The position numbers and the translations under genes are program-made. Below are positions 16,297 through 24,124 of a stretch of DNA of 40,904 nt, in pieces. The stretch is from an uncultured Prevotella sp. GTDB lineage: Bacteria; Bacteroidota; Bacteroidia; Bacteroidales; Bacteroidaceae. Under the pieces are notes generated by a model. That model saw only the letters and a program-made list of their open reading frames with translations. It searched no databases and was not told the origin of the DNA. Location of the stretch: contig CAMJDL010000028.1 in assembly GCA_946404405.1 (NCBI GenBank), positions 1-40,904 on the forward strand. Direction: 5' to 3'. Positions within the stretch are counted from its first letter, which is position 1; every line of letters starts with the position of its first letter.

Positions 16297-16710
16297 CTAA
16301 CAAAGAAGTCGTCTCAGCGTGATGACATAGTAACGACGCGGAGACGAAGCAACCATGCAGGACTGATGATGGCCAATACATGGGTGCTGTAAGGCGTATT
16401 TGGGATGGTGAGACAATTGCCCCTTAACCCAGCGTCCAGAGTGCTGGCTGGGTTTGCCACCATGAGTAGGCAGCAGACGGACGGAACGCGAAGAGGCTAC
16501 ACGATGAGACGGTAACGACGGACGAAGCAGAGAGACAGGCGCACTCTCGGGCTCTTCTGCCATGTGGTGTATCCATCCGTTGTCGCGCTTTATCTGCTGT
16601 TCATCCTGCTGACGAATGACGATAGTCTCATGCTCCCTGACCATTGAGGTGAGGAGGAAGCCACATAGCAACGTGGCGACGAGACTGATGCGCAGCAGAT
16701 ACTTTTTCAT
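16297..16710 (-). CDS. Small secreted protein with a YYVITLRRLLC C-terminus
   Basis: A 137-residue protein. Residues 1-22 (MKKYLLRISLVATLLCGFLL) form a signal peptide or anchor. The rest is rich in His, Ser and Arg with no obvious fold, and it ends in YYVITLRRLLC. Similar small exported proteins with this kind of ending are, as I recall, common in Bacteroidales, without a known role. The start at 16710 was chosen because an upstream ATG at 16812 would place the signal internally and lies before the promoter at 16733-16764. Confidence 0.6.
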   Translation of the reverse strand: MKKYLLRISLVATLLCGFLLTSMVREHETIVIRQQDEQQIKRDNGWIHHMAEEPESAPVSLLRPSLPSHRVASSRSVRLLPTHGGKPSQHSGRWVKGQLSHHPKYALQHPCIGHHQSCMVASSPRRYYVITLRRLLC

Positions 16711-16732
16711 GCAACCATCTTTAAAACGGCTG

Positions 16733-16764
16733 TAAAGGTACGAATAAGCAAGGATAATGCCAAA
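16733..16764 (-). promoter_or_regulatory. Promoter of the small secreted protein gene
   Basis: On the minus strand TTTG (16764-16761) and TACCTTTA (16740-16733) are 24 bp apart, about 23 bp before the start codon at 16710. Confidence 0.6.
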
Positions 16765-16816
16765 AGAAATAACGAATTTCTTTTGTTTCACAATGCTTTT
16801 GTCTGAAAACATAGTC

Positions 16817-16978
16817 CTAACTAAAAGGTTGTGCGCCCCTTTTAAAAGGGTCGTTTAGTACTGACTAAAGGGTCGGAAGATGCCTTGTATAGTTAAAACT
16901 GCGTCGATGGACGTTAAAACTGCGTCGATGGATGACAAAACTGCGTCGATGGACGATAAAACGTCGTCGATGTTTGGT
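16817..16978. repeat. 21-22 bp periodic units, locus B
   Basis: Three 22-bp units start at 16817, 16839 and 16861 (each with AAAAGG/AAAGGG followed by TTG or TCG at the same position). After a 12-bp break, four 21-bp units start at 16895, 16916, 16937 and 16958; the first three begin AAAACTGCGTCGATGGA and the fourth has decayed (AAAACGTCGTCGATG). The array fills the gap between two divergent promoters and ends at the -33 element of the HU-like gene. Confidence 0.85.
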
Positions 16979-17004
16979 AGTTTAAAGATTATTATTTAAC
17001 TTTG
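16973..17004 (+). promoter_or_regulatory. Promoter of the HU-like gene / cbiJ-cbiD operon
   Basis: TTTG at 16973-16976 and TAACTTTG at 16997-17004 are 24 bp apart. The -33 overlaps the last unit of the 21-bp repeat array, so a protein bound to the array could affect this promoter. Confidence 0.75.
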
Positions 17005-17022
17005 CAGACAAAACTATAGATT

Positions 17023-17658
17023 ATGTATGCAAAGTATATTAAACGAGAGGTTGCCGATTTGAACGGAACGGGCCGTACGCAGGCCTGCTACAAGATGGAG
17101 TTGACGCCAATGACGCATCAGCAGTTTGTCAGCTTGTGTCATCGTGAAGGCATGATGGACGAGAGCATGATTCTGGGCGTGTTGTCACTGGTTAGCGAAA
17201 AGCTGGCATTGTGTATGGCAGAAGGCTACTCCGTCAAGCTTGAGGGCATTGGTACGTTCAATGCCAAACTGGGCGTGAGGGACGACATGTTGCAGGATGC
17301 CTTCGAAGAGGGTGAGTCAAGTCGTAATGCCAAGAGCCTTATGGTAAATGGTGTGTCGTATAGGGCGGATAAAAACCTGATTAGCAACACAGACAGCAAG
17401 TGTACACTGGTAAGGGGTGGAGAGAGCAGGCTCAAGAAATCGCCGTTCTCACTGGAAGAGCGCATCGAGAAAGCACACGACTTCCTGAAGTCTCACATGT
17501 TTATGAGGGTTCCTGACTATGTACGCCTGACAGGTCTCTCGCGTTCAACAGCTGCAGAAGAGTTGCGCAAGCTGGCTGCCAGTCCCTCATCAGGTATTAT
17601 GAGCAGAGGCAGCAGAAGCCAGAAAGTGTACATCCTGCGTCCTGAAATGACTATATGA
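17023..17658 (+). CDS. HU-like (long Bacteroidetes type) DNA-binding protein
   Basis: A 211-residue protein. Residues 1-125 resemble the divergent histone-like DNA-binding proteins of Bacteroidetes: FVSLCHREGMMDESMILGVL, then YSVKLEGIGTFNAKLGV, the equivalent of the HU core strand. The C-terminal 75 residues (LEERIEKAHDFLKSHMF, then VRLTGLSRSTAAEELRKL) look like an added helix-turn-helix. The family binds and bends DNA; a specific target is unknown. It overlaps the next gene, cbiJ-cbiD, by 4 bp (ATGA), so both should be co-translated, an unexpected pairing of DNA binding with cobalamin synthesis. The promoter abuts a 21-bp repeat array, a possible self-binding site (inference). Confidence 0.8.
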   Translation: MYAKYIKREVADLNGTGRTQACYKMELTPMTHQQFVSLCHREGMMDESMILGVLSLVSEKLALCMAEGYSVKLEGIGTFNAKLGVRDDMLQDAFEEGESSRNAKSLMVNGVSYRADKNLISNTDSKCTLVRGGESRLKKSPFSLEERIEKAHDFLKSHMFMRVPDYVRLTGLSRSTAAEELRKLAASPSSGIMSRGSRSQKVYILRPEMTI

Positions 17659-19367
17659 TACTGGTATTTGGAGGAACGACGGAAGGACGCAAGGCTGTTG
17701 AGGTGCTGGAAGAGGCTGGCAATGCCTATTATTACAGCACGAAGACGGGCGAGCAAGACATCACGCTGCATCATGGGCAACGCATTGACGGAGCACTTGA
17801 TGCTGAGGCGATGCAAACATTTTGTTGTGAATACGGCATTCGTCTCATCGTAGATGCTGCCCATCCTTTCGCCTCGCAATTACATGAGACGATTACTCAG
17901 GTTTCTGAGGCTCTGAATGTTCCCGTGATACGCTACGAACGCATCTATCCGCCAAGAGATCCTGACATTACGTGGATTGACGACTACTCGCAGGTGCCAC
18001 GAGACATCCATTCGCTTCTTGCTGCGACTGGAGTACAGAGCATTTCCAAACTGAAGTATTTGGAGGCAGAGGGCATCAAGGTCGCCTATCGCATTCTGAA
18101 TCGAGAATCGTCCATTGCGTTAGCCCATCAGCAAGGGGCAACAGATGATCAGCTGTGCTTCTATCCTCAGACGATAGAGGCAGAAGCTATACTCATGAAG
18201 GAAAGCGGAGAGTCTGGTGGTTTCAGCGAAAAAGTTGCGGAAGCAAAAGAAAAAGGTATGCGTATCATTGCCCTCAAGCGACCAGAAATTACACAGCGGA
18301 ACCGACCCTACTGTGTAAATGGTCCTCATGGACTGCGTCGTGCTGTAGAGAAATTGTTGCCAGAATTCTTTCCATTGCATAGCGGATTGACGACGGGTAC
18401 TTGTGCGACAGCAGCTGCAGTAGCTGAAACACTCAGATTATTGAAAGGAGAGACACCTGCTGAAGTGCCTGTCATCCTGCCTAATGGCGAAACGATTAGT
18501 GTGTCTGTTGGCTATAGCGATGATTATGCCTATTGCATCAAGGAGGCAGGTGATGACCCAGACGTGACGAATGGGTTAGAGATACGGGCAAAAGTGGACC
18601 CAGCAGAGGATTTTGAGATATTGGGTGGCGAAGGCGTAGGACGCTTCACACTTCCAGGCTTTGACTATCCTCCTGGTGAGGCTGCTATCAACAAAGCACC
18701 ACGGGAGATGATGCACCATAACATCAAAGAGAACGTCAGGATTACAATCTCTGTACCTGATGGTGCAGAGATTGCCCGCAGAACCTTCAATCCACGTTTA
18801 GGTATTGAGGGCGGTATTTCGATTATTGGTGTCTCAGGCATCGTGAAGCCATTTAGCGAAGAGGCTTTCATCGATAGCATCCGCAAATGTATGACGGTGG
18901 CGAAAGCCTCTGGTGCAGAGCGCGTTGTGATTAACAGCGGTGGCAAGAGCGAGCGCTTTGTCAAGGCACTCTATCCAGACCTGCCCCAACAGGCGTTTGT
19001 GGAATATGGCAACTATATTGGCGTGACGCTGAAGATAGCCCATGAACTCGACATCAGAAACGTTACCCTTGGCGTGATGTTGGGCAAAGCTGTCAAACTG
19101 GCTGCTGGCCATCTGGATACCCATAGTCGTAAGACGGTAATGGACAAGGCGTTTATCCAGCAACTGCTGATGGAATCGGGCATTTCAATAGATATCAGCG
19201 ATATGACGCTGGCTCGTGAACTTTGGGAGCGAATCCCTGCTAACCAACTCGACACCTTTGCTCATCGTATCATTCAGCATTGCGCTGAGCATTGTAATCC
19301 CATTCTTCCTAACGGACAACTAACCATACTACTAATTGATGATAATGGAAAAATATATGAAGTATAA
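17655..19367 (+). CDS. Fused precorrin-6A reductase and cobalt-precorrin-5B methyltransferase (CbiJ-CbiD)
   Basis: A 570-residue bifunctional protein. Residues 1 to about 235 are CbiJ/CobK: GGTTEGR near the start (NADPH binding), then DAAHPFA and PVIRYER. From about residue 243 CbiD begins with HSGLTTGTCATAAA, followed by PNGETISVSVG, DPDVTNG, and later NSGGKSERF and GNYIGVTLK. CbiD methylates C1 of the corrin ring and CbiJ reduces precorrin-6A, both in the anaerobic cobalamin pathway in the cytosol. Both halves look full length. It overlaps the HU-like gene by 4 bp upstream and the HAD gene by 11 bp downstream. Confidence 0.92.
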   Translation: MILVFGGTTEGRKAVEVLEEAGNAYYYSTKTGEQDITLHHGQRIDGALDAEAMQTFCCEYGIRLIVDAAHPFASQLHETITQVSEALNVPVIRYERIYPPRDPDITWIDDYSQVPRDIHSLLAATGVQSISKLKYLEAEGIKVAYRILNRESSIALAHQQGATDDQLCFYPQTIEAEAILMKESGESGGFSEKVAEAKEKGMRIIALKRPEITQRNRPYCVNGPHGLRRAVEKLLPEFFPLHSGLTTGTCATAAAVAETLRLLKGETPAEVPVILPNGETISVSVGYSDDYAYCIKEAGDDPDVTNGLEIRAKVDPAEDFEILGGEGVGRFTLPGFDYPPGEAAINKAPREMMHHNIKENVRITISVPDGAEIARRTFNPRLGIEGGISIIGVSGIVKPFSEEAFIDSIRKCMTVAKASGAERVVINSGGKSERFVKALYPDLPQQAFVEYGNYIGVTLKIAHELDIRNVTLGVMLGKAVKLAAGHLDTHSRKTVMDKAFIQQLLMESGISIDISDMTLARELWERIPANQLDTFAHRIIQHCAEHCNPILPNGQLTILLIDDNGKIYEV

Positions 19368-20064
19368 AGACTTATTCCTCGATTTCGACGATACATTGTA
19401 CGACACCTACGGTAATGCTGTCATCGCCCTACGTGAAACCTATGACGAGTACCACCTCGAACGCTATTTCGACAATCCGCAAGTATTTAACGATGCCTAT
19501 TGGGAGGCCAATATCGACCTTTGGAGCAGTTATTCGAGAGGTGAGATTACACGCGACTATCTCATCGTGGAACGTTTCCGTCGTCCGTTGAGCGAGGGAA
19601 ATGGACTGGAGGTGACAGAGGCATTGTGCCTGGAGATGAGCGACAGATTTCTTGAGTTCTGTTCGTCGAAACCTGGTGTAGTTGATGGTGCCCACGAACT
19701 GATGGACTACCTGAAGGGACGGGGCTATCGGATGCATATGACGAGCAATGGCTTCCACGAGGTACAATATAAGAAGTTGGCTGCGTGTGGCTTGCGCGAC
19801 TACTTCGACACTATTATATTGAGCGAAGATGCTGGTGCCAACAAGCCTTCATCGCAGTACTTTGATTATGCCTTCAAGGTGTCAGGTGCATCGCGCGAAA
19901 CCACGCTGATGATTGGCGATAACCTGCAAACAGACATCATGGGAGCACTCAACGCAGGCATCGATGCTATGCTCTTTAATCGATGGAACGTAGATATGAA
20001 AGAAAGTCCACAGAAGCCTACATTCATCGTAAGCCAACTGAAGGATGTCATGAAGATACTTTAG
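19357..20064 (+). CDS. HAD-family nucleotidase, YjjG type
   Basis: A 235-residue HAD hydrolase. DFDDT (D9 nucleophile, D11) is motif I; MTSNGF is motif II; Lys in ANKPSSQYFDYA is motif III; GDNLQTDI is motif IV with two Asp. The pattern and cap insertion fit YjjG-like pyrimidine nucleotidases that dephosphorylate (non-canonical) nucleoside monophosphates. The ATG at 19357 gives the usual MKYKxLFxDxDDT beginning; ATGs at 19339 and 19345 are alternatives and increase the overlap with cbiJ-cbiD. Being last in an operon with cobalamin genes may reflect convenience of position, not function. Confidence 0.85.
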   Translation: MKYKDLFLDFDDTLYDTYGNAVIALRETYDEYHLERYFDNPQVFNDAYWEANIDLWSSYSRGEITRDYLIVERFRRPLSEGNGLEVTEALCLEMSDRFLEFCSSKPGVVDGAHELMDYLKGRGYRMHMTSNGFHEVQYKKLAACGLRDYFDTIILSEDAGANKPSSQYFDYAFKVSGASRETTLMIGDNLQTDIMGALNAGIDAMLFNRWNVDMKESPQKPTFIVSQLKDVMKIL

Positions 20065-20093
20065 TCTGCACTATCGAAGCAAGCTGAGGCTTC

Positions 20094-21167
20094 TTAGGAT
20101 AAATTATTGCCCTTACGGAAAAGGTGAGTAAAGTGCTTGTCGTAAAGGGCGGAAAGGCCTTGGCGGTTGTCAATGGCCTCGCCCACGACAAGCATTGTTG
20201 TAAGTGTCAGCTTGTTGTCGTGGACAATCTTGGCGAGGTCTTTCAGTACGCCACGATAAATCTTCTGGTCAGGCCAAGTGAGGTGATAGCAGGCTGCAAC
20301 GGGTGTGTCCTCTGGATATTCCATCAGGAGTTCGCGCTGGACATCATCGACAATCGCTGCAGAAAGGAAGATACACATCGTGCTTTGACTCTTGGCCAAC
20401 AGATGCAGTTGCTCTTTCTCAGGCATAGGTGTTCGACCCTCGCCACGCGTCAAAATAATCGTCTGACAACGCTCAGGAATCGTAAACTGACTCTGTAACT
20501 CGGCAGCAGCAGCAAGGAACGACGAGATGCCTGGGGTGATGTGATAATCCATGCCATTGGCATCGAAGAAGGCCATCTGTTCCTGAATGGCGCCAAAGAT
20601 GCAGGGGTCGCCCGTATGCAGACGAACGATGAAGTGGCCTTTATCGTAATGCTCTTTCATAAGGGCACATTGTTCTTCAAGGTTCATGTCAGCAGAGGAG
20701 CGCACGACGGCTCCAGGCTTATGGCACTCCGTCAATGCCTTGGGCACCAAAGAACCTGCATATAATATAAGGTCTGCCCGTTCGAGCATCTTGCGTCCTC
20801 GTACACTCACCAAGTCAGGGTCGCCAGGACCAGCACCGACAATCTCAATAAAACCCTCATGTAAATAGCGACGATCAATGGCTACAGCTGCAGTCCACGT
20901 CTTGCCCTTTATTTTAGGAATCATCAGTTTGCCATTGTTTGCACCAAGAATGGCTGCAGCTTCACAAACGCTGGGTGTACCCACATGCTTCTGAACAGTA
21001 GCACTTGGATTAGGCACCTCTACTGTCGACAACTCGTCTGCAGTAAAGAAACGGACGGTTTCGTCGCGCTGCCGCAGTTCATCAACAAAGGGCTCGTCAG
21101 CTTTCACGTCGATGGTGCAGTATTCACGTGCATTTGGCAGCATACCCTCTGCAACGATAGGGGACAC
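20094..21167 (-). CDS. N-terminally truncated CbiG remnant fused to CbiF (precorrin-4 C11-methyltransferase)
   Basis: A frame of 357 residues. Residues 1 to about 100 match only the end of CbiG: TIDVKADEPFVDELRQR, VPNPSATVQKHVGTPSVCEA, AVAI. The N-terminal CbiG domain and the start of its C-terminal domain are missing. From about residue 105 a full CbiF follows: FIEIVGAGPGDPDLVSVRG, YAGSLVP, LHTGDPCIFGA, TPGISSFLAAAAEL. CbiF methylates C11 in the anaerobic B12 pathway and may still work; CbiG (ring A delactonisation) cannot. The start is a GTG at 21167 (stop codon just before it) or an ATG at 21143. The truncation point lies beside the cobS fragment. Confidence 0.88.
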   Translation of the reverse strand: MSPIVAEGMLPNAREYCTIDVKADEPFVDELRQRDETVRFFTADELSTVEVPNPSATVQKHVGTPSVCEAAAILGANNGKLMIPKIKGKTWTAAVAIDRRYLHEGFIEIVGAGPGDPDLVSVRGRKMLERADLILYAGSLVPKALTECHKPGAVVRSSADMNLEEQCALMKEHYDKGHFIVRLHTGDPCIFGAIQEQMAFFDANGMDYHITPGISSFLAAAAELQSQFTIPERCQTIILTRGEGRTPMPEKEQLHLLAKSQSTMCIFLSAAIVDDVQRELLMEYPEDTPVAACYHLTWPDQKIYRGVLKDLAKIVHDNKLTLTTMLVVGEAIDNRQGLSALYDKHFTHLFRKGNNLS

Positions 21168-21313
21168 TTATCTTCCTGCCTTGCCTGACGATGTACTTCC
21201 TCTACCTCTACATCTGGCGTAGGCTGCGAGGCTATACAGGCGACTGCTGTGGCGCACTCTTCGTATTGACGGAACTCACCGCCTATATCGTCCTATCCTA
21301 CTGTTTGGCCTGA
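21161..21313 (+). pseudogene. C-terminal fragment of cobS (cobalamin synthase)
   Basis: A 50-codon open frame, preceded by an in-frame TAG at 21158, reads FLYLYIWRRLRGYTGDCCGA then LFVLTELTAYIVLSYCLA and a TGA. RRLxGxTGDxxGAxxxLTE is the C-terminal signature of CobS, the membrane enzyme joining adenosylcobinamide-GDP and ribazole. A complete CobS is about 250 residues, so 80 percent of the gene is missing. It starts within 10 bp of the truncated CbiG end on the other strand, marking a break. Confidence 0.8.
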
Positions 21314-21348
21314 TTATGAAGGCTGCAATGAAAAAATATGCTGATTTC

Positions 21349-21380
21349 TTTCCTTATGTCGAATTTTTGCACTACCTTTG
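21349..21380 (+). promoter_or_regulatory. Promoter of the nucleotidyltransferase gene
   Basis: TTTC at 21349-21352 and TACCTTTG at 21373-21380 are 24 bp apart, 31 bp before the start codon at 21411. Confidence 0.65.
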
Positions 21381-21410
21381 CAGCAAATATTGATTAAAAC
21401 AAGTTTTACG

Positions 21411-22322
21411 ATGAAACCAACATTGTTTCTTTTAGCAGCTGGCATGGGCAGCCGTTATGGCGGTCTGAAGCAGCTTGACGGTCTGGGCCCCAACGGCGAG
21501 ACCATTATGGACTATAGTATCTATGACGCTATCCAGGCAGGATTTGGCAAGATTGTTTGGGTAATCCGCAAGGACTTCGAGGAGCAGTTCCGCACCCAGA
21601 TTCTTTCCAAATACGAGGGTAAGGTGCAGTGCGAATTGTGTTTCCAGGCTTTGGATGCACTGCCCGAGGGTTTCAGTGTTCCTGAGGGACGCCAGAAGCC
21701 ATGGGGTACGAATCATGCCGTGCTGATGGGTAAGGACATCATCAAGGAGCCTTTCTGTGTTATCAACTGCGACGACTTCTATGGTCGCGACTGTTTCATG
21801 CAGATTGGCAAGTTCCTGAGCAGTCTGCCCGAGGGTGCCAAGAACCAGTATGCTATGGTGGGTTTCCGCGTTTGCAACACACTGAGTGAGAACGGTTCTG
21901 TGGCACGTGGCGTTTGCGCTTATAACGACAAGCGTCATCTGACGGACGTTGTAGAGCGTACCGAGATACTGCGCATGGACGGTGTCATCAAGTATAAGGA
22001 CGAGCAGGGTGAGTGGCAGGCTTTGGACGAGAATGCTCCTGTATCAATGAATGTCTGGGGCTTTACACCTGACTACTTCGAATACTCAGAGGCATACTTC
22101 AAGGAGTTCCTTAGCGACCCGAAGAATATGGAGAATCTTAAAGCTGAGTTCTTCATCCCCTTAATGGTAAACAAGTTGATTACCGAAGGTACGGCTACCT
22201 GCGAGGTGCTGGATACTACGTCAAAATGGTTTGGAGTGACCTATGCTGCTGACCGTGACGACACTGTAGCACGTATCCAGAAACTCGTTGACGAAGGAGT
22301 CTATCCTAATAAATTGTTTTAA
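21411..22322 (+). CDS. Sugar-phosphate nucleotidyltransferase family protein
   Basis: A 303-residue protein beginning FLLAAGMGSRYGGLKQLD, the G-x-G-x-R-x(5)-K nucleotide-binding signature of NTP transferases, with INCDDFYG as the metal-binding Asp motif. Such proteins transfer an NMP to a sugar phosphate, but this Bacteroidetes subgroup is not assigned to one sugar. The start at 21411 was chosen over 21378 because the longer form begins inside the promoter. The stop codon is followed at once by the ATG of the NrnA gene, so the two form an operon. Confidence 0.85.
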   Translation: MKPTLFLLAAGMGSRYGGLKQLDGLGPNGETIMDYSIYDAIQAGFGKIVWVIRKDFEEQFRTQILSKYEGKVQCELCFQALDALPEGFSVPEGRQKPWGTNHAVLMGKDIIKEPFCVINCDDFYGRDCFMQIGKFLSSLPEGAKNQYAMVGFRVCNTLSENGSVARGVCAYNDKRHLTDVVERTEILRMDGVIKYKDEQGEWQALDENAPVSMNVWGFTPDYFEYSEAYFKEFLSDPKNMENLKAEFFIPLMVNKLITEGTATCEVLDTTSKWFGVTYAADRDDTVARIQKLVDEGVYPNKLF

Positions 22323-23357
22323 ATGCTGAATAACATTATGACTGAAGGGGAGTGCAGCTTGCTGCGCTCCCTTATATCAAGTGCAGATAGCATCGTGCTG
22401 TGTTGCCATCAGAATGCTGACGGTGACGCCTTAGGTGCGATGCTGGGGTGGGGTGAGCTTTTGCGCCATTTAGGCAAGGACCCTCTGATGGTGGTGCCTG
22501 ACCAATATCCGGACTATCTGCTCTGGCTACCTAACACAGAGAAAATTGTGCGCTATGACAAGCGTCGCGACTATGTGGATACGGTATTGAAGATTGCCGA
22601 CCTTGTATTCTGTCTTGACTTTAATTCTGCACACCGTACTGACGAGATGGCGGCATCGATTTGTGCATCACCAGCTAAGAAGGTGTTGATAGACCATCAT
22701 CCAGACCCAGATGTAGATACGACGCTTTGCATCTCGCATCCTGAGATGTCGAGTACATGTGAGTTGGTGTTCCGTATCGTCTGGCAGTTAGGAATGTTTA
22801 ACGAGTTGGGTAAGCACTTTGCCATTCCCGTTTATTGTGGTATGATGACAGATACAGGTGGCTTTACTTTCAATTCTAACAACCCCGAGATCTTCTATAT
22901 TATCAGTCAGCTGCTTACCAAGCATATCAACAAGGACAAGATTTATCGTAACGTCTATCATAACTATTCGGAACATCGTCTACGTATGGTTGGCCATGTG
23001 CTCTGTAATCGTCTGGTGGTAGACGAGAAACGTCATGCGGCCTACTATACGCTAACCCGTGAAGATCAGAAACAGTTCCATTTTATTAAGGGCGATGCCG
23101 AAGGACTGGTCAATATGCCCTTGCAGATTAAAGGTCTCAAACTGAGTATTTCGCTACGTGAGGACACTGACCGCGATCGGACTGTCTGGGTTAGCCTGCG
23201 TTCGGTGGATGATTTCCCCTGCAATGAGGTTTCTGCACGTTTCTTTAATGGTGGCGGACACCTAAATGCCTCGGGTGGACGATTGAATTGTAGCATGTCG
23301 GAAGCCGTTAAAATAGTGGAACAAGCCTTGCTTGCGTTTGAAAACAAGTTAAAGTAG
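22323..23357 (+). CDS. nrnA: DHH/DHHA1 phosphoesterase, NrnA-like (nanoRNase / pAp phosphatase)
   Basis: A 344-residue protein. DHH motifs are visible in order: HQNADGDALGAMLG (I), FCLDFNSAHR (II), IDHHPDPD (the DHH, III) and GMMTDTGGF (IV). The C-terminal DHHA1 domain ends with FFNGGGHLNASGG. NrnA degrades 2-5 nt RNAs and can dephosphorylate pAp with Mn2+. It follows the nucleotidyltransferase with no gap. Full length and intact motifs. Confidence 0.9.
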   Translation: MLNNIMTEGECSLLRSLISSADSIVLCCHQNADGDALGAMLGWGELLRHLGKDPLMVVPDQYPDYLLWLPNTEKIVRYDKRRDYVDTVLKIADLVFCLDFNSAHRTDEMAASICASPAKKVLIDHHPDPDVDTTLCISHPEMSSTCELVFRIVWQLGMFNELGKHFAIPVYCGMMTDTGGFTFNSNNPEIFYIISQLLTKHINKDKIYRNVYHNYSEHRLRMVGHVLCNRLVVDEKRHAAYYTLTREDQKQFHFIKGDAEGLVNMPLQIKGLKLSISLREDTDRDRTVWVSLRSVDDFPCNEVSARFFNGGGHLNASGGRLNCSMSEAVKIVEQALLAFENKLK

Positions 23358-23367
23358 TCTAATAAAC

Positions 23368-23395
23368 AATTGATAATTGATAATTGATAATTGAT
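23368..23395 (+). repeat. AATTGAT heptamer tract, four perfect units
   Basis: Four exact AATTGAT units lie between nrnA and the DUF4827 gene. They end 18 bp before the -7 element TAATTTTG (23413-23420), so the expected -33 position falls in the last unit. Confidence 0.9.
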
Positions 23396-23412
23396 AATTC
23401 AGAATAATTTCG

Positions 23413-23420
23413 TAATTTTG
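23413..23420 (+). promoter_or_regulatory. -7 element of the DUF4827 gene
   Basis: TAATTTTG lies 29 bp before the start codon at 23449. The -33 region is occupied by the AATTGAT heptamers (TTGA at 23391-23394 is the nearest match). Confidence 0.55.
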
Positions 23421-23448
23421 TGGCCGAATTTTAAAATAATAAGCTGAA

Positions 23449-24117
23449 ATGAACAAAATCATTTATACGTTACTCTTTGTTTTTGGACTGATAGGTCTTG
23501 CCAGTTGTAATGACTATGAGACTTATGCAGACATGAAAGAAAAAGAGCAGAATGCCATTAGCGACTTCATTGCCCGCGAGAGCATAAATGTTATTGATGA
23601 GGCTACTTTCAAGAATCAAGGCGAAACGACTGATACGGCAAGGAACGAGTTCGTATACATGTCACGTACGGGTGTCTATATGCAGATTGTCCGCAAGGGC
23701 TGTGGTAGGCCGTTGGAGGATAAGAAGAGTGCCAGTATTCTCTGCCGTTTTATGGAGAAGAATCTGTTGACCGACTCCGTCCTAATTCGTAACGACCAAA
23801 AGAATAGTTTGTACATATCAAGCCTGGGCCAGTATATTGATACATCCCAGTATGTTGATAAAATGTATGTCACACGTAACGGAACTACCATTACTGCTAT
23901 GTTTGAGTCGGGCATGATGCAAACCTATCATAGTTCTACATCAGTGCCCGGTGGCTGGTTGGTACCACTGAACTATATTAATGTCGGTCGTCCTGAGAAG
24001 GATGGTGACGAGATTGCCAAGGTACGCCTGATTGTGCCCCACTCGCAGGGCACAGCTGATGCGTCGTCAAGCGTATTCCCTTGTTATTACGAGATTACTT
24101 ACGAAAGAGTGAAATAA
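23449..24117 (+). CDS. DUF4827 lipoprotein
   Basis: A 222-residue lipoprotein: the signal ends in the lipobox LASC (Cys20). The rest matches the Bacteroidetes DUF4827 pattern (RESINVIDEATFKNQG, VYMQIVRKGCG, VPLNYINVGRP) and resembles an FKBP-type fold in outline, although no catalytic residues can be assigned. It probably sits on a membrane facing the periplasm or the surface. It lies 7 bp before glmM and is likely co-transcribed. Function unknown. Confidence 0.8.
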   Translation: MNKIIYTLLFVFGLIGLASCNDYETYADMKEKEQNAISDFIARESINVIDEATFKNQGETTDTARNEFVYMSRTGVYMQIVRKGCGRPLEDKKSASILCRFMEKNLLTDSVLIRNDQKNSLYISSLGQYIDTSQYVDKMYVTRNGTTITAMFESGMMQTYHSSTSVPGGWLVPLNYINVGRPEKDGDEIAKVRLIVPHSQGTADASSSVFPCYYEITYERVK

Positions 24118-24124
24118 TAAATAT

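Noticed and set aside
15696..20093. A simple recent inversion flanked by identical inverted CbiF tails
   Set aside because: The two tails differ mostly at silent sites, so they are not products of a recent duplication; an older or multi-step history is needed.
20124..21188. Plus-strand frames opposite cbiG-cbiF
   Set aside because: Antisense to a clear CbiF; only the last part (21161-21313), in a different frame, is a genuine cobS fragment.
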